Shown here: in pieces, positions 8,442-17,294 of the stretch
Layout: each line of letters starts with the position of its first letter
How positions within the stretch are numbered: the first letter of the stretch is position 1
Assembly: GCA_020353195.1 (NCBI GenBank)
Contig: CP070691.1
Coordinates: forward strand, 2,516,828 to 2,579,104
Source of the DNA: Phycisphaerales bacterium
Lineage (GTDB): Bacteria > Planctomycetota > Phycisphaerae > UBA1845
Direction: 5' to 3'
DNA: 62,277 nucleotides
The notes under the pieces: generated by a model
The model's database searches: none
The model's input: the letters and a program-made list of their open reading frames with translations, nothing else
What the model was told of the DNA's origin: nothing
Made by a program: the position numbers and the translations under genes

Positions 8442-9782
8442 ATGGCCCATGCGATGCAAACGCTTCGGTTGACGGGCGTGCTTTGCGCCTTGTGTAGCGC
8501 GGCGGTGGTTCTGGCAACGCCCCCGCCGGACGAGAAGGCCGACAAAGCGCCGAAGCGGATCCCCCTGGTTCCCGAGAACCTCCCCGATGACCTGACGGTG
8601 TGGCCCAACAAGGTGTGCTACCGGATGTCCGAACCGTGGATCATGGAAAACCACGACAAGATCCGCAAGATCAAGCCGCGCGTGATGATCCTCAATTTCG
8701 CCAACGATGCGAGCATGGAACACATCAAGGACCACACCGAGCGGCTGATCCGGGCCTTCTCCGAAAGCACCCGGTACCACGGGTTCAAGGATCCGGACGC
8801 GCCGTCGTTTCTGGACTACGAGGTCGTCAAGTACGTCGACATGCGCGACCGGCCGGTTCCGCCGGAACGCAAGAACCGCAACAGCGCGTTCTTCCCCGCA
8901 CTGCCCGACGGACCCAAGGATTTCGCCTTCGACTATGCCCAACTCTACACCGACCAGTACGCCCGGTTCTACGGCTTCGCCGATGCGAACTACAAGTACC
9001 AGCGCCGCTATCTGAACCTGCACGAGCTGATCGAAGCAGGAATCGTCCACGAACTCTGGTTTCACGCCGTCCACGACCACTCCGAGGGCTGGCCGGCAAA
9101 CGAGGTCATCGAATACAAGCAATACTACGACGAGAAGTGCCGGCCGATCCCGGGCAAGCACGGCCCGGCCGGAAACGGGCACAGCAAGACAATGCCCTGG
9201 TCCGGGCGGACGTTCCGCATGGCGTTCTTCAACCCGCACCGCGACATCGGCTGCGCCCTGGAGAACTTCGCCCACGGGCTGGAGGGCATCGCGAACCATA
9301 ACGCCATCGCGTATTACACGAAGTATTTCAACGAATACGCGGGGCTCGATCTCGACGAGCGCCACGACGTCCCGTTCAAGAAGCTCTACGACGTCCCCTA
9401 CGGCGCCAAGAACACCGTCACCTACCCCACCAAGACCTCGATCAAGGTGACCCTCAACGGCAACGAGCATCTGATCGATCCGTACGAACCTTTCGGCGGG
9501 AACGTCCACTGGATGCCCGGGGCTCGCTTCCATTACGACCTGGACAGCCCGCATACCGTCAGCACGACCATGGAAAACTACCGCCTGAGAAACGGACCCG
9601 GCGGCAAGGACAAGGTCACCGACTTCAACAAGCAGAAGTTCGCGCAATTCACCGACATCGCCCCCGACTGCATGGGCCGATGGACCGTGTTCTGGCGTCA
9701 GTGCATGCCCGGCCTGGGCAACAAATGTGTCGACGACGACGGCAAACCCATGAAGAACTGGTGGGTGTTCCTGATTTACTGA
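8442..9782 (+). CDS. Secreted protein of unknown function, 446 residues
   Basis: I do not recognise the family. A signal peptide is present (hydrophobic LTGVLCALCSAAVVLATP, cleavage near residue 27). The mature protein is soluble and rich in Tyr, His, Asp and Trp: MILNFANDASMEHIK, DYAQLYTDQYARFYGFAD, a conserved-looking VHELWFHAVHDHSEG and GGNVHWMPGARFHYDLDSP. The clustered His/Asp/Glu could bind metal, so a hydrolase or carbohydrate-active role is possible but unproven. ATG 8442 was preferred over 8433 because GAGGG sits 9 bases upstream. It heads a row of exported proteins on the same strand, though gaps of 240-270 bases argue against one operon. Confidence 0.8.
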   Translation: MAHAMQTLRLTGVLCALCSAAVVLATPPPDEKADKAPKRIPLVPENLPDDLTVWPNKVCYRMSEPWIMENHDKIRKIKPRVMILNFANDASMEHIKDHTERLIRAFSESTRYHGFKDPDAPSFLDYEVVKYVDMRDRPVPPERKNRNSAFFPALPDGPKDFAFDYAQLYTDQYARFYGFADANYKYQRRYLNLHELIEAGIVHELWFHAVHDHSEGWPANEVIEYKQYYDEKCRPIPGKHGPAGNGHSKTMPWSGRTFRMAFFNPHRDIGCALENFAHGLEGIANHNAIAYYTKYFNEYAGLDLDERHDVPFKKLYDVPYGAKNTVTYPTKTSIKVTLNGNEHLIDPYEPFGGNVHWMPGARFHYDLDSPHTVSTTMENYRLRNGPGGKDKVTDFNKQKFAQFTDIAPDCMGRWTVFWRQCMPGLGNKCVDDDGKPMKNWWVFLIY

Positions 9783-10049
9783 GGGCCCGGAGGGTCTGCG
9801 GCGGCGGAACCGCGCATCCTCCCGCGGCCGCGGTGGAGACTTTCGGAACTGCCGGCGCTCGTTCTGCTCGGCGCGGCCCCGTCAGGCACGGGATCCAGGA
9901 GGCTCATGAGGGGAGTCATTGACGACAGGACCCATCCAACCTACAAGATCTTCCAACGTCGCAAGCTCGAACGTGTCTTGAGAAGAGTACGGAGGTTTAC
10001 GGGAGTCTACGGTCCGGAAGGTGACCCGCCACCCGAGCAGCACAGTTGC

Positions 10050-11795
10050 ATGACACGACAGCCCATCCGCCTACAACCAGTCGCTCGACGTCCATTCCGC
10101 GACGCGGCCAAAGCCGGTCCGGCCGGGGAGGACAGACCATGGCCCCTCGCTCACGCTCGAGGCCCGGGCCGGTTCGCACAATTTGCGCGATGCTCGATCA
10201 TCGTCCTGTGCGTCGCGGCGGCCGGGTGCCGCTACGACCATTCACCTCGCGTCCGACTCGACCCGCAGGTGCATCGGCCGGACGCATCCGTCGTCCTGAT
10301 CACGGTAGACGGGTTGAACATCGCCACCGTGGACGCCATGTTGGCCGAGTCCGCCCTGCCGAACGTCCAGTGGATGATCGATAACGGCGTCCGCGTTCGC
10401 CAGGCGGTGAGCGGGTACCCCACAATCACGTACGCCCAGTTCACCAGCATCATGACCGGCCTGTTCGCCGGTCACCACGGCATTCTCGGGAACAAGTGGT
10501 TCGACCGCTACAGCCTCACCTTTCGAGACTACAACACGATAGCCACCTATCGCTCGGTCAACCAGGACTTCCTGGCGCCGACGCTATATGAACGGCTGCA
10601 TGAACAGATGACGGTCAACATTCAAAGTGCGATCCACCGCGGGGTTACGCGAACCATCGACAACTGGATGAGCGGCGGAGTATGGTGGTTCTTCGGCAAG
10701 TTCCAGGAACTTGACAGCATCATGCCCACCCGATTCGAGGTGATCAGCGACCTGGCGAACGAGACCGGGCGGTGGCCTGTCCTGATTCATGCCTACCACC
10801 CCGCCGTCGACGAGATCGGCCATCGCCGGGGACCCGATTCGCCGCAGTATCGCCGCGCAGTCCGCAACGCAGACCGTCAGATCGGCCGCATCCGCCAGGC
10901 GGTCGCCTCGGCGGGGATGACCGACCGCACCTGCTTCGTTCTCCTCAGCGATCATGGATTCGAGCCCGTGCCCTGGGAGAACTGCTTCGATCTTGCGCGA
11001 TGGCTGCGGCGCGAGCACGGCCTGAAGGTGACCAACAGCGCGTACGACAGCGAGCTGCTTGAAGACCGACACCGTCACTTCAACCAATACGACGCGGTGG
11101 TGATCGCCGGCGGCAACCGGCGGGCGGTGATACACCTCCGCGGGCCCGCGGGTTGGTTCGACCTCCCGACCCGCGATCAGGTCGACCGCCTGCTGCATTC
11201 GGACTCCCAAGGCGGGCGGGCGTCGCTGGTAGAGCAGACGGGGATCCAGTTGGCCGCCCGGCGGATCGAGGCACCGGCCGATTCGTCCGTCGTCGAACTG
11301 GTCTCTCGCCACGGCGTCTCGCGCGTCACACGGCGCGGCGAAGGCGACGACAAGAGATACCGCTATGACGTCGTGGACACCGACGCCCTGGGCGATTGGG
11401 CGGACGACACGCTCCAAGCGTTCATTGCCGACGGCTGGCACGATTCGGCCCAGTGGCTGGCGGCCACCATCGACTCGCCCTATCCCGACCTCGTCGTGCA
11501 GATCGCGGAGATGTTCGATTCCGCCCGCGCCGGAGACATCGCGCTGTTTTCCCCAGACGGCTGGGATTTCGCCTCCCATGATCGCGGCGGCCACGGGGGC
11601 GTCACCCGGTCGGACATGCTCGTCCCTATGATCTTCGTCGGCCCGCGCCTGCCCAAGGGCCGGACCATTCCCGTCGCACGCCTGGTTGACGTGGCACCGA
11701 CGATCTTGCACCTGATTCGCGGAGACGAGGCGCAGAATCCCGAACCCGCTTTCGACGGGATCGATCTGACCCCGCAGTTGATCGAGGCGCAATAG
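10050..11795 (+). CDS. Alkaline-phosphatase-superfamily phosphodiesterase / nucleotide pyrophosphatase, lipoprotein
   Basis: A 581-residue member of the type I phosphodiesterase/nucleotide pyrophosphatase (ENPP-like) family, which hydrolyses phosphodiester or pyrophosphate bonds outside the cytoplasm using two metals. A lipobox AAAGC (Cys60) follows the hydrophobic stretch CSIIVLCVA, so it should be membrane-anchored. Metal and nucleophile motifs appear in order: VVLITVDGLN (Asp87), TITYAQFTSIMTG with the likely nucleophile Thr, HAYHPAVDEIGHRRG, LLSDHGFEP and HDRGGHGG. The n-region before the lipobox is long (about 47 residues) from the ATG at 10050; I see no better start. The natural substrate is unknown. 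Confidence 0.85.
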   Translation: MTRQPIRLQPVARRPFRDAAKAGPAGEDRPWPLAHARGPGRFAQFARCSIIVLCVAAAGCRYDHSPRVRLDPQVHRPDASVVLITVDGLNIATVDAMLAESALPNVQWMIDNGVRVRQAVSGYPTITYAQFTSIMTGLFAGHHGILGNKWFDRYSLTFRDYNTIATYRSVNQDFLAPTLYERLHEQMTVNIQSAIHRGVTRTIDNWMSGGVWWFFGKFQELDSIMPTRFEVISDLANETGRWPVLIHAYHPAVDEIGHRRGPDSPQYRRAVRNADRQIGRIRQAVASAGMTDRTCFVLLSDHGFEPVPWENCFDLARWLRREHGLKVTNSAYDSELLEDRHRHFNQYDAVVIAGGNRRAVIHLRGPAGWFDLPTRDQVDRLLHSDSQGGRASLVEQTGIQLAARRIEAPADSSVVELVSRHGVSRVTRRGEGDDKRYRYDVVDTDALGDWADDTLQAFIADGWHDSAQWLAATIDSPYPDLVVQIAEMFDSARAGDIALFSPDGWDFASHDRGGHGGVTRSDMLVPMIFVGPRLPKGRTIPVARLVDVAPTILHLIRGDEAQNPEPAFDGIDLTPQLIEAQ

Positions 11796-12038
11796 CCGCG
11801 ATCCGTGTAGCCCGAAGCGATCGCCAGACGGTAGAATAGCCCGCTCGGTCGTGGGCGGCGTGGGTGAACCTCGTGCGTGACCAGCGCCAAGCTCGCCTGC
11901 CCGCGGTTTCCCCCATGCCCGCGCGAACGAGCCGGAGCACGATCCGCGGATGGCGTCGGGAATCACGGGCGCCGGCCCCGCACCCGCGGCGCGCAGAACG
12001 GTTCACCGCGCCGAGCACCCGGCACACGGGAAAGAGCC

Positions 12039-13226
12039 ATGAACCTGGCCCGTCTTATCGCATTGGCGGTTGCGGTTGCGTTGGGTGCGGCCGTTTGGCG
12101 GTCCGCACGTACGCCGGGACCCGGCAACGGCACGACGGACGGGCGCGGTCGCCCGGCCGCAGACCAGCCCGCAGTCGAACCGCCGGCGCCCCTTGCCGCA
12201 AGAGACCGCACGCGGTCCTTCCCGGCTCCCGCCCATCTCCCCCTGCCCCAGCCGCCCTACCACGGTCTGGCGATTCAAGTCCATTCCGTCCGCGATGCCG
12301 TCCCGCGGTGCCGGCGCATGATTGGCGAAATCGCCGCCCTCGGCGCGGACACGGTGATGTTCAGCCTCGACGGCTACCAGACCCACGTCGAATCAACCGA
12401 CATCCGAACCGACCCGGCCAAGATGCTCGCGGACCGGCAATGGTTGGACGTGTTCGACATCGCCCATCGGCAGGGACTCCGGGTCGTGCTCATGCCGAAG
12501 ATCCTGCTGTCTGATCCGCGCGGAAAAAACTGGCGAGGCAAGATCCAGCCCCCCAGCTGGGATGAATGGTTCGGTCAGTACAAGGCGTTCGTCCTGCGCT
12601 GCGCCCGGCTGGCCGAGCAGGGGCACGTGGCGGTCTTCATCGTCGGGTCGGAACTGGTCAGCACGGAAAAACTCACCGACCACTGGCGCGACGTCATCGC
12701 CGCCGTCCGGCAGGAGTACGGCGGGTTGTTGAGCTACTCGGCCAACTGGGACCACTACCGCGGCATCCGCTTCTGGGACGACCTGGACCTGATCGGCATG
12801 ACCTCATATCACAGGCTCTCGGATGAACCCGGACCGTCGTTGCAGACGCTTCAGGCAAGCTGGAACGAGATCAAACGCGGGATCCTCGAGTGGCAGCGCG
12901 AGATCGGCAAGCCGATCCTGTTCACCGAAGCGGGCTGGTGCAGCCAGGAAGGCTGCTCGGTCGAGGCATGGAACTACTACCGCCAGGAAGAGGCCACGCC
13001 GGCCGGGCTCCGGGAACAGCGAGACTGCTACCAGGCTTTTGTCGACGCCTGGGCCGACGAGCCCGCCGTCGGCGGGATCATCTGGTGGGAGTGGTCCGCC
13101 GGAGACGCAGGCCCGGCGGATTTCAGCTACACGCCCAAGGGGAAACCGGCCGAACGCGTGCTTCACAAATTCCTGCAGCGCGTCAAAACCCGTCGCCGGA
13201 CCGGCGGCCGGGCCTCCGCCGACTAG
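12039..13226 (+). CDS. GH113-like glycoside hydrolase, exported
   Basis: A 395-residue TIM-barrel glycosidase-like protein. An N-terminal hydrophobic segment (LIALAVAVALGAAVW) exports or anchors it, followed by a Pro/Ala linker to about residue 72. The barrel shows GADTVMFSLDG, the likely acid/base GSELVSTE (Glu205), NWDHYRGIRFWDDLDLIGM and the likely nucleophile FTEAGW (Glu297), and ends with WWEWS. These fit clan GH-A and resemble GH113 beta-mannanases, though the exact polysaccharide is not certain. ATG 12039 has GGGAAAGAG upstream. It follows the phosphodiesterase gene on the same strand by 243 bases and may be part of an extracellular degradation set. Confidence 0.75.
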   Translation: MNLARLIALAVAVALGAAVWRSARTPGPGNGTTDGRGRPAADQPAVEPPAPLAARDRTRSFPAPAHLPLPQPPYHGLAIQVHSVRDAVPRCRRMIGEIAALGADTVMFSLDGYQTHVESTDIRTDPAKMLADRQWLDVFDIAHRQGLRVVLMPKILLSDPRGKNWRGKIQPPSWDEWFGQYKAFVLRCARLAEQGHVAVFIVGSELVSTEKLTDHWRDVIAAVRQEYGGLLSYSANWDHYRGIRFWDDLDLIGMTSYHRLSDEPGPSLQTLQASWNEIKRGILEWQREIGKPILFTEAGWCSQEGCSVEAWNYYRQEEATPAGLREQRDCYQAFVDAWADEPAVGGIIWWEWSAGDAGPADFSYTPKGKPAERVLHKFLQRVKTRRRTGGRASAD

Positions 13227-13483
13227 CCCGTGGCCCCCGCCGCCTGCGTGCAACCGGATCGATGCCCTGGTCCTCGTGTTCTGCTTGATGTATCGTACTC
13301 AGACCGGCACGCGCGGTCAGTGCGAGCCAACTTCGGTCCGTCGCCCGGTGGTGCCACGACGTCACGTGGCATCCGGGGCGCGTCACCAGCGGATCGGGAA
13401 TCCACGGCCCGTATCGGGCGATGTTCGCGGCACGTTGACTGTCAGCAGCGAGAACGCTTCTTCAACCACGGAGGAGGATAGCC

Positions 13484-14674
13484 ATGCTTGCCTTCAAACG
13501 CTCCACCGTATGGTCCGGTGTCGTCTTTCTGTCCGCGAGTTCGTTGGTCGGAGCGGTCGGGTTCGAGAACCATCGGATCGTGGCTCGCGGTGCAATTCAG
13601 TTGCTGCCCGAGCCCATCGCCCCTCTTTTTGCGTATCAGCAACTCGGGTTTGTGGAGCGCGCGCTTGAGCCGGTGAGCGTCTGGCCGCGCGATCCCGACA
13701 TGCGCAAGCGCCAGACCTGGCAATGGGTACCGCTGGACCTCGGGGCCCGCGAGCAGACGCGAGAAGCCCGGATGGAGGCAGCGGCGCGGTTTCCTCGATC
13801 AGCCGCCGGGGTCAAGAAGTTGTACAAGGCGCATCATCTGCGCGTCGGGGGCGCGCTCCCGTGGGCGGTCGAGCAGTTGTACGAGGAGTGCGTCGAGGCG
13901 TTTCAACAAGGCCGGGAGGAGGACGTCATCCGGTCAGCGGGTCATCTGGCCCACTTCGCCGGCGTGTGCGCCTCACCCTTCGCCGCTACGACCGACCAGG
14001 ACGGGCGACTCAGCGGGAGCCTCCACCTGGGGGCGCAGGAACCCGGCGACGATCACTACGCCCACCAGAATGTCCGCTACCGGTTCGACATGGCACTGGC
14101 CAACCGCAACGGAAGCCGGTACGCCGAGAAGCTCGCCCTCGAAGAGGCGGCTTATGAGCCGGTGGCCCAACCTGTGGACGCCGCCTTCACGATCCTGCTC
14201 GACTCGCTGGGTTGCGTGGATGAAGTCCTGGCGGCAGACAGCGAGATCATCCGGCGCCTTGAGGTCACCGACGGCGGGGGCTTTGCGAAACGGGCGGATG
14301 AGTTCTACGTTCTGTTCGACGAACGGTGCGGCGACCTTAGCGTCGAGCGGCTGCGCGCCGGCGCGGTGTTCGCGGCCGGCCTGATCGGCGGCGCGTGGGA
14401 GGCAGCCGGCAAGCCGACAATCGAGCAGATCCGCGCCCGGGCAAACGCGGCGCCGCCGGCGACCGCCGCACTCGACGATGACGGCCAGACGGCGGGCCGG
14501 CAGGCGGACGCCGGATTCGTCGGCAGCAACAACTCGAAGGTCTTCCATCACCCCGAGTGCCCCCATGCTCAGCGTATCAGCTCGGCGAACCGGGTCCGGT
14601 TCCGGACCTCCCGCGAAGCCCTTGATCAGGGGCGGCGACCTTGCAAGACCTGCAACCCAGGCGATGAACACTGA
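13484..14674 (+). CDS. Exported PLC/S1-P1-nuclease-like metalloprotein with Ada-type metal tail
   Basis: A 396-residue exported protein with an ideal GAGGAGG before its ATG and a signal peptide (VVFLSASSLVGAVG). The body is all-alpha, with metal-ligand-like motifs FENHRIV, HHLRVGGALPWAVEQL, GHLAHFAGVCASPFAATTD and HLGAQEPGDDHYAHQN. These recall the zinc-dependent phospholipase C / P1-nuclease fold, where spaced His and Asp hold three zincs. The C-terminal 50 residues (from about 346) add a metal-binding Ada-like module: KVFHHPECPHAQRIS and, after a spacer, RRPCKTC. A phospholipase or nuclease role in the envelope is likely. A strong hairpin follows the gene. Confidence 0.7.
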   Translation: MLAFKRSTVWSGVVFLSASSLVGAVGFENHRIVARGAIQLLPEPIAPLFAYQQLGFVERALEPVSVWPRDPDMRKRQTWQWVPLDLGAREQTREARMEAAARFPRSAAGVKKLYKAHHLRVGGALPWAVEQLYEECVEAFQQGREEDVIRSAGHLAHFAGVCASPFAATTDQDGRLSGSLHLGAQEPGDDHYAHQNVRYRFDMALANRNGSRYAEKLALEEAAYEPVAQPVDAAFTILLDSLGCVDEVLAADSEIIRRLEVTDGGGFAKRADEFYVLFDERCGDLSVERLRAGAVFAAGLIGGAWEAAGKPTIEQIRARANAAPPATAALDDDGQTAGRQADAGFVGSNNSKVFHHPECPHAQRISSANRVRFRTSREALDQGRRPCKTCNPGDEH

Positions 14675-14693
14675 GGCCCGCGGCGCAAAAGGA

Positions 14694-14737
14694 ATGAGAT
14701 GGAAGACGGCCGTGGCGCCGCGCGTCTTCCATCTCAT
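14694..14737. terminator. Strong hairpin between convergent genes
   Basis: ATGAGATGGAAGACG (14694-14708) pairs perfectly with CGTCTTCCATCTCAT (14723-14737) around a 14-base GC-rich loop. It lies between two convergent genes and has no T-run on either side, so it may be a bidirectional or factor-assisted terminator or an mRNA end stabiliser. Confidence 0.55.
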
Positions 14738-14844
14738 GACATTCAGCCTTGCGAACAAGACTGGTTCGAGGTGCTCCGCGCCTCGCTTGCCGTGGCGCGC
14801 GTGCCTGAGACCCGGACCACCTCGCCGCAGGCAGTGATCGAACA

Positions 14845-15057
14845 CTACATCGCGGCTTTTTTTCTTCTGCGTCTCTTGGCGGCTTTCTTCTTGGCCTTTT
14901 TGGCCTTCTTGGCCTTCTTGGCCTTTCTGCGCTTCTTGGCCTTCTTGGCTTTTTTGGCCTTCTTGGCCTTCCTGGCCTTTTTGGCCTTCTTGGCCTTTTT
15001 GCGCTTCTTGGCCTTCTTGGCCTTCTTGGCCTTCTTGGCCTTACGTCTTTTCGCCAC
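14845..15057 (-). CDS. H1-like lysine/alanine repeat protein, 70 residues
   Basis: Composed almost entirely of Lys, Ala and Arg: MAKRRKAKKAKKAKKAKK at the start and AAKRRRRKKAAM at the end, built from KKA triplets. This resembles the C-terminal tail of histone H1 and bacterial H1-like proteins (HctB, BpH1), which condense DNA by charge, so nucleoid binding is likely. I chose the GTG at 15055-15057: the AAAGGAGG site is 8 bases upstream, whereas the in-frame ATG at 15063 would be only 2 bases from it. The 9-base GCCAAGAAG unit recurs through the gene and is prone to slippage, so length may vary between strains. Confidence 0.8.
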   Translation of the reverse strand: MAKRRKAKKAKKAKKAKKRKKAKKAKKARKAKKAKKAKKAKKRRKAKKAKKAKKAKKKAAKRRRRKKAAM

Positions 15058-15083
15058 GAGCATCACCTCCTTTCTGATCGAGA

Positions 15084-15111
15084 ATGGTAGCATCCGAACA
15101 AACCGTGTCAA
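15084..15111 (-). promoter_or_regulatory. Promoter of the H1-like gene
   Basis: On the minus strand TTGACA (15111-15106) and TACCAT (15089-15084) are 16 bases apart, preceded by a nine-base T-run that could act as an UP-like element. The predicted start lies about 20 bases upstream of the GTG, leaving a short leader that carries AAAGGAGG. Confidence 0.6.
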
Positions 15112-15835
15112 AAAAAAACTTGCGAATTGTCTCACGTGGTGCATCGGCCGGCCGCGTCAGATTCCCGACGTCCGCAACGGCGCCCCCGCGCGATCACGCG
15201 CATCACGCGCTGATGACGACCTGCCGCGGCGCCCCGACAGTTCGCTTCAGTGTAAGTGCCACGGTCTGACCCTCATACTGAAGCCGCTTCGCGCCTGCTG
15301 GCGAGAACCCGCGTCGGGCGCCGCTCCCGCTCGGACACTTGTCGCCCGTTTCGGCACCCGGCGACCCGGTCGCCCGCGAATTCACGCATAGCGAGAAACG
15401 GCCTCTTTGGCCGGTTTCGACGCCGTATTTTGGGGTTTTACGGTCCGGAGGAATTGCACAAACCGGCGCCGCGCGACCGCAGCGGGAACGTCTTGCCACC
15501 GCACGACCGCCGGTCATGCGAGGGCAAGCCAAAACGTCGTCCGTCCAATGACAAACCGACCAGAGCGCCGCGACCGAAACACAAACTGAAGAAACGCCAG
15601 CCGTGTTGCCGCCGCATGACACCGCGCCGACGGCCACCGGAAACGGCGGCTTCGGACCGGCGCCCGGGCCTTGACCGGCGGCGAAAGAATTTCAAAAAAA
15701 ATTTCAGATTTTCGTTGACAGGACGCCGGGATACGACGCTGCTTCGGCGATTTTCCAATTCGCCGGACGTTCTGCGCCGACCGCGCGAAGCGCTCCCCCC
15801 AACGTCGATCAACGCCCCGCAGCCGTCAATCGCAT
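15112..15835. other. Intergenic region, about 720 bases
   Basis: No convincing gene. Overlapping open frames on both strands are Arg/Pro/Ser-rich and lack ribosome sites. A local AT-rich patch at about 15690-15720 (runs of A and T) lies beyond the end of efp and could serve efp termination, but I see no clear stem there. Confidence 0.45.
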
Positions 15836-16396
15836 TCACTTCGCCCGCTCGACGTATTCACCACTTCGGGTGTCCACGCGAACACGCTCACCCGGCTCAA
15901 TGAAGGCCGGCACGCGGATGCGGGCACCGGTTTCCAGGGTGGCGTCCTTCGGCTGATTCGTCGCCGTCGCGCCCTTGACCACCGGCGGCGTGTCGGTGAC
16001 TTCCAGTTCCACGACGTGCGGCAACTCCAGTGCGATGATCTTCTCATCAAGAAGCTGGCACGTCACCCTCTCGTTCGGTTTGAGGAACGCGGCCGCCTCA
16101 CCCACAATGCCCTTGTCGATGTGGATCTGATCGTACGTGGTCGTATCCATGAGCACGAAGCCCTCCCCGTCCGGATAGAGGTATTCGTACTCCTTGTCTT
16201 CCAAAAACGGCGTCTCCAGCCGCTCTTCAACGCGGAACCGCACGTCGATGATCTGGCCGTCCAGCAGGTTCTTGAGCTTGGCCTGCATGTAGCTGGCCTT
16301 GTTACCCTTGGCGACGTGCATGGCGTCGTGAACGACGTAGGGCTTGTCCTCGTACATGACGGTCCGCCCTTTGCGGAGGTCGACAGCCTTGATCAT
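15836..16396 (-). CDS. efp: Translation elongation factor P
   Basis: EF-P enters stalled ribosomes and promotes peptide bonds at polyproline. At 186 residues it has the normal length with three beta-barrel domains: KOW-like N-terminal (1-63), central OB (to about 126) and C-terminal OB ending GERVRVDTRSGEYVERAK, the classic signature. The frame stays open far upstream, but GGGGAGG before ATG 16396 and the fold set the start. Odd feature: the domain I tip reads HVAKGNKASYMQAKLKN. Aligned with E. coli FVKPGKGQAF, the modified Lys34 position is Asn32, flanked by Lys30 and Lys33. The modification may therefore differ or be absent. No epmA or epmB homologue is in the window. Confidence 0.97.
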   Translation of the reverse strand: MIKAVDLRKGRTVMYEDKPYVVHDAMHVAKGNKASYMQAKLKNLLDGQIIDVRFRVEERLETPFLEDKEYEYLYPDGEGFVLMDTTTYDQIHIDKGIVGEAAAFLKPNERVTCQLLDEKIIALELPHVVELEVTDTPPVVKGATATNQPKDATLETGARIRVPAFIEPGERVRVDTRSGEYVERAK

Positions 16397-16444
16397 CAAC
16401 AATCCTCCCCGGAACACCCGCAAACCCGATCGGTCAACCTGCCC

Positions 16445-16473
16445 ATCGTCGCAAATCGGCGATGCAGGGTCAA
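16445..16473 (-). promoter_or_regulatory. Possible efp promoter
   Basis: TTGACC (16473-16468) and GACGAT (16450-16445) on the minus strand are 17 bases apart, with a leader of about 40 bases to efp. The -10 match is only moderate. Confidence 0.35.
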
Positions 16474-16574
16474 TAGCCGGACGGAACCGACCATGCCCGG
16501 AAACCAAGCTCCACCGCGAATCCATGAGGCGCCGGCCCGGACACGCACGTCCAGAGCCTCGCTCTGTGCCCACC

Positions 16575-16602
16575 TTGCAGGACGCTCGCCGTCGCGTATA
16601 GT
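16575..16602 (+). promoter_or_regulatory. Promoter of the cytochrome lipoprotein gene (leaderless)
   Basis: TTGCAG (16575-16580), 16-base spacer, TATAGT (16597-16602). The ATG at 16610 begins 7 bases after the -10 box, exactly where transcription should start, and there is no ribosome site. The mRNA is probably leaderless. Confidence 0.55.
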
Positions 16603-16609
16603 GGCGACG

Positions 16610-17188
16610 ATGGACGTTACCAGTACTTCCCGGGCGAAAACGGCGCCCACGGCGCGAGTGTGCCTGCTTGTGGTCATCGGACTGTGCTGCCTTGGATTCA
16701 CCGGCTGCGGCGCGGAGGGGCTCGGCGGGCAACTGCTCGGCGCCCTGGCTCCCGGAGCGGACACGGGCTGCACCGGACCGGACTGCAGCGAGACCACCGC
16801 CGATAATAATCCGATGGACGCAACGACCGCCGGTGGCGAGGCGCCGGCCACTGACGAGCAAACGTCCGACCCCCCGCCCGACGACAGTGAGCCGGATGAC
16901 CAGGCGGAACCGGAGGACCGCGCCACACCTACCGAGGATGAGTCGGATGACAGCTCCGCGCCTCCACCCGGTGACGTCAGCGCCGGAGGGTCGCTGTATC
17001 GACTCAACTGCCTGGAATGCCACGGCCCGGACGGCGACGGCGGATCGGCGCCCGGAATTCGCGGGGCCACCACCAGCCAGATCACCGCTGCGATCACCGG
17101 TCGCAACGGGCACACCCGGTTCGACGGCCTGACGGGCCTCACCGGCGAAGACGTCGAGAACATCGCGGCGTTCCTGGCCAGCCCGTGA
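16610..17188 (+). CDS. Mono-heme c-type cytochrome lipoprotein
   Basis: A 192-residue lipoprotein: signal peptide with lipobox GFTGC (Cys33), then an acidic Glu/Asp/Pro/Thr-rich linker (about 45-122) that would hold the heme domain away from the membrane. The domain carries the heme site CLECH (134-138) within LYRLNCLECHGPDGDGG and ends with the family helix LTGEDVENIAAFL. The usual distal Met in a GMPxF context is replaced by GHTRF, so His168 may be the second ligand (bis-His or open site). It probably shuttles electrons at the outer face of the membrane. It is divergent to efp and upstream of pilT. Confidence 0.85.
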   Translation: MDVTSTSRAKTAPTARVCLLVVIGLCCLGFTGCGAEGLGGQLLGALAPGADTGCTGPDCSETTADNNPMDATTAGGEAPATDEQTSDPPPDDSEPDDQAEPEDRATPTEDESDDSSAPPPGDVSAGGSLYRLNCLECHGPDGDGGSAPGIRGATTSQITAAITGRNGHTRFDGLTGLTGEDVENIAAFLASP

Positions 17189-17294
17189 CCCCACGCCGGC
17201 CACGGTCTCGCCTGTGGTGGACCCGCAATGACCTGGCAGAGACTGCAACCGGACCGCGCCCGGCGGGGTATACTCGCCGGAGAGGACCACGGAA

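Noticed and set aside
8128..8442. Plus-strand frame ending at the start of the secreted protein gene (TGATG-like overlap)
   Set aside because: The sequence is Arg/Pro-rich with no ribosome site or motif; the overlap is probably chance.
14870..15050. Short regular DNA repeats resembling an array
   Set aside because: The 9-base period is codon repetition (Lys-Lys-Ala) within a gene, not repeats with unique spacers, so not a CRISPR.
14699..15391. Plus-strand frame with a FLAF-type hydrophobic repeat
   Set aside because: It is the exact antisense of the lysine-rich H1-like gene, which has a consensus promoter and ribosome site; the apparent membrane repeat is an artefact.
15256..15903. Open frames in the gap between the H1-like gene and efp
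   Set aside because: Composition is that of non-coding GC-rich frames, they overlap each other on both strands and have no start signals.
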